From: Lamellibrachia columna
Taxonomy: Eukaryota; Annelida; Polychaeta; Sabellida; Siboglinidae
DNA length: 64,000 bases
NCBI GenBank assembly: GCA_963662155.1
Contig: OY759272.1
Coordinates: 45,644,686-45,708,685, forward strand
Direction of reading: 5' to 3'
Below are positions 23,089 to 64,000 of the stretch, piece by piece. Numbering within the stretch: the first letter of the stretch is position 1; each line of letters opens with the position of its first letter. Made by a program: the position numbers and the translations under genes. The notes under the pieces are model-generated. The model saw only the letters and a list, made by a program, of their open reading frames with translations, was not told the origin of the DNA and searched no databases.

Positions 23089-23461
23089 ATTAGTTCGTAA
23101 AGGACAGCGAGCTCACATGATTAGTTCCTAAAGGACAGCTAGCTCACATGATTAATTCGTAAAGGACAGCTAGCTCACATGATTAGTTCGTAAAGGACAG
23201 CTAGCTCACATGATTAGTTCGTAAAGGACAGCTAGCTCACATGATTAGTTCGTAAAGGACAGCTAGCTCACATGATTAGTTCGTAAAGGACAGCTAGCTC
23301 ACATTATTAGTTCGTAAAGGACAGCTAGCTCACACGGTTAGTTCGTAAAGGACACCTAGCTCACACGATTAGTTCGTAAAGGACAGCTAGCTCACACGAT
23401 TAGTTCGTAAAGGACAGCTAGCTCACATGATTAGTTCGTAAAGGACAGCTAGCTCACATGA
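23089..23461 (+). repeat. 31-bp minisatellite, 12 units
   Basis: Units TTAGTTCGTAAAGGACAGCT + AGCTCACATGA with very few differences between copies. It lies in the endonuclease-RT linker of the surrounding LINE and breaks its frame (31 is not a multiple of 3). Confidence 0.95.
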
Positions 23462-24870
23462 GCGGTAATTTGAATCAAGCCATGATATTACGCAATAGGG
23501 CTAACCGCTTCGAGACTTAAGTATGACTTTTATCAAGCACAAATTGCAGCAGCGAATGAGTCAGGATACCGTGATTGGTCGAAACATATGAAAGCATAAA
23601 TGGGACTAGACAGGAATGTCAAATCTGGCATGCAAGGATTAGCTAGCAAAATAACTAGTGGTGATTGTAGATTACTAGTCAATATAATGGATGAAGCGTT
23701 TGTGTCTGTCAGTGGTGTCCAACTATGTAGTACATGAATAGTTTATGTAACATCCGCAGTCGATTTAATAACAAAATGCCTATTTTTTTTTAAATCTTCG
23801 AAAGAATTTACTTCAGTCGTTAAAACTGGTAAGGATCAAAATGGTAGATATCCAAAATGGTAAACACTGTGTGGGTGAATGCTGATCAGGGGCGTGACCT
23901 TCATCCTCTCGCCGATCACATGACGAAGTTACGAAATTTCACCAAGGAAGAAATTCGTGGTTTTTCAGCATTTTGATTTTCACTTCAGTAAATGCTTGAA
24001 CAAGCGTAAACTAATATAATAGTTTGTCTGATGATTTCACGTATACGACATACAACAGTTTCACAAACGATTTTGTAGTGAACACTAGATATGTTTTTTT
24101 TCGCAAACTTAATTTTAAATGAAAAATCGAATTGATTAAGCACCTTTAAGAGCGCTACAGAAAGCTAAGGCGAATAAGGCCACAGAACCAGATAACATTC
24201 CTGCTTGGGTATTAAGGAACCGTGCAGATATCCTCCATTAACTGCTATTTTCAACAGTACATTGCGCGAAGGCGCACTTCCCAAGGATTGGAAGGTGGCG
24301 AACGTAATACCGTTGCCAAAAATAAACCCTCCCATGTTGATTGATTAATATATCGCTGACGCCAATAGCTGCAAAGGTGCTTGAGTCAATAATACTAATG
24401 AAATGGGTGGATTATATAATTGACGGAGAATAAGACTCTAAGCAATTTGGTGGAATTGGCGAAACGTCGACAACTAACGTTCTCGTAGAAACGATACACA
24501 TAATTATGGTATGAAGCGACTGATAAATTTGATACTTATGTCCGAGTTGTAATGCTGGATTTTAGCAATAAGTTTGATCTAATTAATTATCACATGTTAA
24601 TAGAAAAGCTACAACTGTATGATATGCCCTGACATATTATTAGATGGATAGCAACATATGTATTAGTCAGAACTCAACAGGTAAAAGCAGGAAATGAATG
24701 GGCGGCCAGAATGTGGACCCAAATGTTTCCTGGTTTGCATAGACGACTTAAAAACACGTTCCATTATATAAGTATGTGGACGACAGTACGTTATTCGAAG
24801 TATGTGATAGCATTTCTGTGATCCCAGAATTAGTTGACTTCGCCGCTAGGTGGACATATCAAATCAAATA

Positions 24871-26100
24871 AATTTTGTCGAAAAGGTTATTTCTGCAATG
24901 GATAAATCCCAAACTACGCTTGGTGTCTTTATCGATCTAAAAAAGCTTTCGATACCGTTGACCACAACATATTGCTAAGTAAATTGCAATGCTATGGAGT
25001 AAGGGGTTTAGCTCTGGAATGGATAAAAAGTTATTTACCCAACCGTAGACAATATGTATGCTTCAATAATATTAACTCAGAATTCAAAGAAATTAAGTGT
25101 CATGTCCCGCAAGGATCAATCCTTGGCCCATTACTATTTATCTTGTATATAAATGACATGTGCGATGTTTCCAAACTACTTCATATTATTCTATTTGCAG
25201 ATGATACTAACTTTTTTTACCCGGCTAGTAATATTAATGATGTAACCAATGTAGTTAACAACGAACTAAAACAACTAGGCCTATGGTTCAGAGCGAACAA
25301 ATTGTCGCTCAATGTCCAAAAAAATTATTTTATAATGTTTACCAATAAAAAACAACCTAGAACAGATGTACATATAGTTTTGAATGGAACAAACATTGAA
25401 CAGGTAAAACATACAAAATTCCTTGGAGTAACTATTGATGAAAACCTAACATGGAGAGAACATATAAAATGTTTGAAACAAAAGTATCAAAAAGCATAGC
25501 AGTTTTGTATAAAACTATGCATGTTCTTGATTGTCAAGCGTTACACATATTATATCAATCACTTGTTGAACCACATGTCATATTGCTGTGATATTGCTTG
25601 ATTGTCAAGCGTTACAAACATTATATCAAACACTTGTTGAACCACATATGTATTTTTTTCTGTGAATAATGGGGAAGTACGTATCAACCCAGACTCATGG
25701 AACTATTTCTGTTACAGAAAAAAGCTATACGGATTATTTATAACCTTAATTACCAAGATCATACATCTGTATTTTTCCACAGCTCAAAAATACTTAAACT
25801 TCATGATTTAGTTACATACAAGACTATGATTATACTCTATAAAGCAAATAATTACTCTTTAAATGGCCGGGTTCAAGCATTCTTTAAACTAACCGAAGCT
25901 ATACACCTGTATGGTACCAGACAAAGCAAACTGTTTTATGTTAAAAAAACAAACACCACTCTCATACTACTGTCACTCATTGTCAAATATATAAATACAT
26001 GGAACAGTTTAGCATATTAAATAACTCAGCTACCAAGTTTAACACAATTTAAACAAACATTCAAGTTGTCATTACCTACAGCATATTTATAAACTTTTAA
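24871..26100 (+). mobile_element. Jockey-superfamily LINE reverse transcriptase, 5'-truncated
   Basis: Begins inside RT with QTTLGVFIDLKK-FDTVDHNILL, then VPQGSILGPLLFILYINDM (about 25108), the intact catalytic box LFADDTNFFY (about 25192) and TKFLGVTIDENLTWREHI (about 25420). A stop at 25497 and a partial duplication of a 70-bp segment (25525-25580 versus 25590-25650) break it. The C-terminus (25697-26020, LQKKAIRIIYNLNYQDHT) follows. The junction with the preceding LINE at about 24850-24880 suggests insertion into it. Confidence 0.8.
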
Positions 26101-26489
26101 TTGAAAGTGATGTCAATTAGGTAGTTTATAATTAGCACAAGCACCACTGTAATAAGTTTATAAGTGAATTGTGAATGCTATTTTTTACTTACAGTTTTAC
26201 TTGTATTGCATTTATTTAGTTTGAGAAGGGCATAGCACCTTATAAGTCGTATGACTTCAGATATGTCCCTTCAGCAGCAGCAGCACACCATAATTTGCAC
26301 CTGCATTATGTTGTTGTTGTTGAATTAACTTTCACTTCAAACTTTCACGTCACTTCACCGGCTAGCCGCATTGGCGTGTTCACATATATGGAATTCGGCC
26401 TCACTTTATGCCGGTCTAAGATGTCAACGTAGCTTAACTTTTAGCGTATGCGTAACATAATTGAATACATATATGATAACTGGATAGGT
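26101..26489. other. LINE 3' tail and unassigned sequence
   Basis: Likely 3' UTR of the preceding element (ends with AGCAGCAGCAGCAC near 26275). Nothing else recognised. Confidence 0.4.
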
Positions 26490-28990
26490 TATAAAGTTTT
26501 CAAGTTTCAAGTTTGTTTATTCTCTAATACCATATAATGGTGTATGAGATAAATATACAATACCAAGAGTATTTGCAAGTACTCAAAACATAAAACAATA
26601 ATAAGAACAGTCAATGTTAGTTAAACTTACCATTTATTATTTTGATCAACTTACAAGTTCTTATTAGTTTATTTGAACTATTAAACTAACTAAGAACTTG
26701 AAAGAATTAGGGCGATTAATAAAATACCTTTTCAGAAATCTACGTCTTTGGTCTCTTAGAGTGTCACATTGAAACAATAGACAACATTCATCCCCAATCT
26801 CATTGTTATTACACAAAGTACAATACCTTTTATTTCTATAAATATTAAACCATCTGTCTGTTTCAATAGGCAGTGTTGTGTTACCCAGCCTAAATTGAGT
26901 GAAAATAATTTTTAATATCTCCGATAACAATGTCAAGTATGATTCAAACTCGAATACTCCTTTAAATATTCTATAGGTAATACATGCATCATTGTAAAAT
27001 ACATTTGATGACCATGTTTGAATATATTCTTCATGAAGTCTGATTTTAAGACAATTATTTGGCCATTTGTGATTGACGACATTAGGAAAGTGCCAAACGT
27101 TAGAAAGATCACTTTCATAAAAAAATATTTTTAACAGTTTTTATCCAAGGTGATTCATGCTCACTGTTATTATTTAAGTTGAGTAACAATCTGTACATAA
27201 TCACTGCTAAATTTTGTATCCTTCTCTTGCCCTAGCTTAATCCAGAAATATGCCATCCTTTTCTTAATTTGTATCACTAGTGGTGGTCTGCCTAGTTCGC
27301 CATATATCATACATTTAGAAGTAGATTTGTTGACATGTAATACCATTCTACAAATTTCCAAGTGAAGTTTTTCAATGATATTACAATACTCGTACCCCCA
27401 TACTTCACAACCATATAACAAAATTGGTACAACTGTATGATCAAATAGTTGAACTATGATGTCAATTGGAAGAAGTAATTGTCGTGACGTTTTAATCAAA
27501 CTGTACATAGCTCTCTTTGCTTGCACGTATTGACTTTGCTTAGCAAGAACAAATCCTCCATTATAATTCATGTTGACACCAAGATAAACATAGTCAAAAC
27601 AAACATCGAGGTATGTTTCATTGGAAGAGAATGTAGGAATTTTGCGTGTTTTACATTTAGAGAAGATTAAAACTTTAGTCTTAGTTGTATTAATTTTTAA
27701 TGACCATAATTTACAGTAATGAGAAACTGCATTTATGCAATCCTGAAATTCAGTGGCTGACTACGCCATTATGATAGTATCATCAGCATACAATAATAGA
27801 TACAACTTCAGAAAAAACACATAGATTATTAGTTTCAAGTTTGTCCTAAAATGAGATCAGAAACCATAGTCAAACCATTAAAAGATTTTCTAAAAAATTT
27901 TTTCATGTCATTAAGAAAAATAGCAAATAACAATGGCGAGAGATTATCCCCCTGCCTTACCCCTTGATTGCATTCAAAGAAGTCCGACACACAACTATCA
28001 TTGATTTAAATACAAGGCTTGGCGTTAGTATACATGTTGTATATCACATTTAACACTCTACCATTAATATTATGGTTTATGAGTTTACTTCACAAAGCAG
28101 GTATATTTATGGTATAAAAAGCGTTTACCGTTTGATTAATATATATTAGTTAAGCTTTTAAAAACAAATACATGATCTAAAGTGGAATAACCTTTCCTAA
28201 ATCCTGTTCGTTCTTCTTCTATCATATTAATAACAGGTTGAATGAGTATTCATGTAGCACTATCTAAATACTCATTCAATCTGTTATTTAATACAGATGT
28301 AAATAGTTTGCCAAGACAACTGAGGATGGTTATTCCTCTGTAATTATTTGCATCTGCAACAGAACCTTTATTTTTATAAATTGGTTTAATAAATCCATAT
28401 GTCCATGACTTAGGAATAAAACCTGTTTCTAAAACCAAATTGAATAATGTTATAAATACAGATAGCATTTTAGGAGTGGAAGCTTTAAGAAATTAATTAA
28501 TTATTTGATCAGAACTACATGCATTGTTATTTTTTAAACTGCGTGTAGCTTTTAATTCTTCCTCATTAGTAAATGGAGCATTTATAAAATCAATATTAGC
28601 TGAACTAATTAGAGCATCAATGTCTACTTAACCTTCATTATTAGTTACATCATTACAATTAAAATTTTTAAAGTGGTTAACAAAACATTGTAAATTAACA
28701 TTTTGAAGCTCATTTTTAACTTTAACTGAAGATCCTTTAATTAAATTCCAATAAACCTTAGGATCTTTATATATAAGACTTATCAATTCATCTTGAAAGT
28801 TTTTCTTGTATTTTATTAATTTCAAATTAATTTCTCTCTTATATTCTTTACACGCATATTTATTAACTAACGCATATTCTTAAATAACATTTGATTGTGA
28901 TTTACACAAATGTTTTAATAATGAGTTTTTATACTATTGAAAATATGTGTTGGAAATAAATGATAGATTGATTGGTTAATTAATTGAGAT
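26490..28990 (-). mobile_element. Non-LTR retrotransposon (clade unresolved), 5'-truncated RT
   Basis: Minus-strand remnants in order from 28825 down: linker (FQDELISLIYKDPKVYWNLIKG), RT start GFIKPIYKNKGSVADANNYR and LSCLGKLFTSVLNNRLNEYL (28468-28250), QGVRQGDNLSPLLFAIFLND (about 27960-27890), a long thumb/C-terminal frame with PILLYGCEVWGYEYCN (27571-27170), and a final part with a cysteine cluster CTLCNNNEIGDECC (about 26820-26770). Stops and frameshifts occur throughout. The 3' tail is the AT-rich stretch near 26500-26560. Confidence 0.8.
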
Positions 28991-29299
28991 GAGGCAACAT
29001 TCATACAGACAGACAGACACACAGTGTCACAAACTATTTTATAATATAGTCGAGTAGTTTCTGAATGAATCAATGAATATATATTGACGTTCATCGAAGA
29101 GGCGTGTAATGTCGTCGTTGTGTGCTACTAACTTATAAGGCGTCCTGGTAGGAAGAACTATGCACCACTTTTCAAACCATAAAGACACATTGTATAACTG
29201 CCAAAAAGTAGGGATGGAGAAAACTAAAAAAAAAATGAAATAATCTGTTATTATTAATAGTCTAGACAGGTTGACACAAGATCGTCATTTATGCCCAGT
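28991..29299. other. Intergenic sequence between a LINE and the gene's 3' end
   Basis: Contains a short CAGA-rich run (29010-29025). No gene seen. Confidence 0.5.
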
Positions 29300-29305
29300 T
29301 TTATT
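29300..29305 (-). terminator. Candidate polyadenylation signal (AATAAA)
   Basis: AATAAA on the minus strand 220 bp downstream of the Dispatched-like stop codon; the first good signal seen after the stop. Confidence 0.5.
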
Positions 29306-29335
29306 TCGCGCAAGTATTTGACATTTGTTTTCCAG

Positions 29336-29440
29336 TCGTACAACAACCAGTCGTACAATATCCAGGCGTACAGTCATCAGTCGTACAACAATCGGTCGTA
29401 CAACCATCAGTCGTTCAAACATCGGTCGTACAACCACGCC
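29336..29440. repeat. 15-bp tandem repeat in the presumed 3' UTR
   Basis: Seven 15-bp units of TCGTACAAC-A-C-G type, in step with one reading frame (plus-strand QSYN repeats), lying 85-190 bp after the stop of the minus-strand gene. Confidence 0.9.
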
Positions 29441-29525
29441 ACTTCAATTCACATTCACTTGATCGCGTCGGCCGAGTCCAACGTCACTTCACCGTGTCGG
29501 CCAACTCCCGCCGGTTCGACGGGGA

Positions 29526-60506
<30,981 letters not shown>

Positions 60507-60530
60507 TTGGAGTTGGTGCCGGGCATAGTC

Positions 60531-62812
<2,282 letters not shown>

Positions 62813-62814
62813 GA

Positions 62815-63270
62815 TGTAGTAAATGTATTTTTGTGTTCGCCTATTGGTCTGACTTTTCCCTCAGAATGTTGAGGCAAGGAGAATTTTTTAAGAATAAACT
62901 GGACGTAAACGCGATGCATACGTAGTCAAGCGGCGCCAAGCGAGTTCATAGTGAAACGGTCACGTGAGTGCACGCGAATGACGTAACAAGCGTTACTAGT
63001 TAAACTCGTACAAGTCGACGGCCGCCAGTTCGTAAACGAGTGCTCAAGTTCAACTCGATAAAAATCTGCGAAAAAGTTGGACAGATGAGTGTATATACAC
63101 TACATAGGGTACTGTGGGGCAGGATGAGACAGTTTTATTTTGAACTCATATTTCTCTGTTAGCAAGAACAAGAATTAAACAACTATTGTTATTTTATGAC
63201 CAGCAATTTCGTTGAGAATAGAGCACGCTTAACGTAGTAAGTAATAATAACATGTTAAGAAGATGCACGT
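62815..63270. other. Unassigned sequence
   Basis: Nothing recognised. Confidence 0.5.
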
Positions 63271-63277
63271 AAAAAGT

Positions 63278-63335
63278 GGTGGGTGGGTGTGTGGGTGTGT
63301 GTGTGGGTGGGTGGGTGGGTGGGTGGGTGGGGTGT
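63278..63335. repeat. (GTGGG)n / (GTGT)n microsatellite
   Basis: TGGGTGGGTGGG run, G-rich on the plus strand and able in principle to form a G-quadruplex. Confidence 0.93.
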
Positions 63336-63339
63336 GGTG

Positions 63340-64000
63340 TGTTCCTCTGTGGGTGCGAAGGCATCAATTCACATCTATAATGTTTTACAGTGTCTCTCTC
63401 CCGCCCACATTACCCTATTGTTAGGTATGCAACATTTGGTTAAGTTTTAATTTAGTTCTGATATATTTGACGGAAGGGAAGAAAGTAGAACGGAAGAAAA
63501 AGACACTTAATGGTGACGACGAAGTTGTTAATCAACAACGCGAAAATAAATGTTATATATGCATTCATGTCACGCAGTGCCCCAGCCTGTCGACGAGGTA
63601 ACGGTCGCGGTTAATGTCATTACAGAGAAGCTTTGTTTTGTCTTTCTGACAATTATTTGGTTGTTCCTTCCAAAGTGATTCGTGAATTAATTGGTTGTCC
63701 AGGGACCCGGGTCCAGATCTCGCCTAAACTGGCGACAAAGAGTAGGCAGGTGCCTATGATACCCCTGCCCTTGAGCAGATAATACGGTCTCTCGCCAATA
63801 TACACGATCGATCTACTGTAATATTTATGTTATTAAGTAGACGTACAATTAGGAAATGAGGTTGTTGGACAGGGATATAATTAGGAAATGACGTAGAAGT
63901 CAAGGGGACAATTATGAAATAACATTTTAGAACAGTGACATGACTAGCAGATGACGAAAAAAACCCAGAGAAAACTGAATGAATTGAATTAGGTTTAATG
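63340..64000. other. Unassigned sequence at the right edge
   Basis: Contains two to three copies of ATTAGGAAATGA (63850-63945). No gene seen. Confidence 0.45.

Larger units (their letters stand above)
21421..24870 (+). mobile_element. Jockey/CR1-type non-LTR retrotransposon, decayed but nearly full-length
   Basis: Ordered remnants: ORF1-like frames 21451-22090 with an in-frame 27-bp repeat and a cysteine-rich motif (CAKCDETNRV); an endonuclease 22200-23020 (NARSLSSEKMDEL, IGETWFKDY, VIIKGDFNQL, NVPTRGQVILSKIWTNM, then a degenerate SDH as KSVHNAVL); a linker with a 31-bp minisatellite 23089-23461; then RT 23470-24830 (RANRL-like start, TEPDNIPAWVLRN near 24185, VVMLDFSNKFD near 24545). Many stops and frameshifts. 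The catalytic ADD box region near 24780 reads only weakly (KYVDD-like in one frame). Confidence 0.7.

Noticed and set aside
23089..23461. CRISPR-like array of regular direct repeats
   Set aside because: 31-bp units are head-to-tail without spacers; it is a minisatellite within a LINE.

Overview
This is nuclear DNA of a metazoan. The evidence is a 15-exon gene with consensus GT-AG introns, a C2H2 zinc-finger array, and dense populations of non-LTR retrotransposons (CR1-, RTE- and Jockey-like), a Ty3/gypsy remnant, hAT transposons and tRNA-headed SINEs. The phylum is not determined; an invertebrate is most likely from the repeat mix, but that is inference. The window contains no rRNA, no CRISPR array, no operon and no convincing functional tRNA.

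The main gene runs on the minus strand from the ATG at 60506 to the stop at 29526. Fifteen exons were delimited by hand from reading frame, splice consensus and intron phase. All phases agree and give a 3339-nt CDS (1112 aa) for a 12-TM RND-superfamily protein with a sterol-sensing domain, closest to Dispatched / patched-domain proteins. Its exons are GC-rich and its introns are packed with tandem arrays and transposons.

Left to right: 0.2-4.15 kb is a decayed Ty3/gypsy element. 4.4-9.5 kb holds LINE fragments and two dispersed repeat families. 10.2-11.87 kb is a 19-finger C2H2 open frame, followed to 13.7 kb by decayed fingers that are split by a hAT-type MITE with an intact 8-bp target duplication. 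14.0-16.1 kb is a minus-strand RTE reverse transcriptase, and 16.15-17.5 kb is a CR1 piece with an SGNH/esterase ORF1. 19.9-21.06 kb is a broken hAT-type transposase. 21.4-29 kb holds three LINEs. 29.5-60.5 kb is the Dispatched-like gene. 60.5-64 kb is upstream DNA with only simple repeats.

The most unusual feature is how the tandem repeats arise. Several arrays in the introns start exactly at an exon edge and carry a few exon bases plus the splice acceptor in every unit: exon 4 (49-bp units), exon 8 (44 bp) and exon 10 (28-30 bp). Similar expansions start inside transposon coding sequence, including an (AT)n array at the IYIND codons of a CR1 reverse transcriptase and a 31-bp array in a LINE linker. 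Transposons have then repeatedly landed inside these arrays. All family assignments come from reading motifs by eye; no database search was run.
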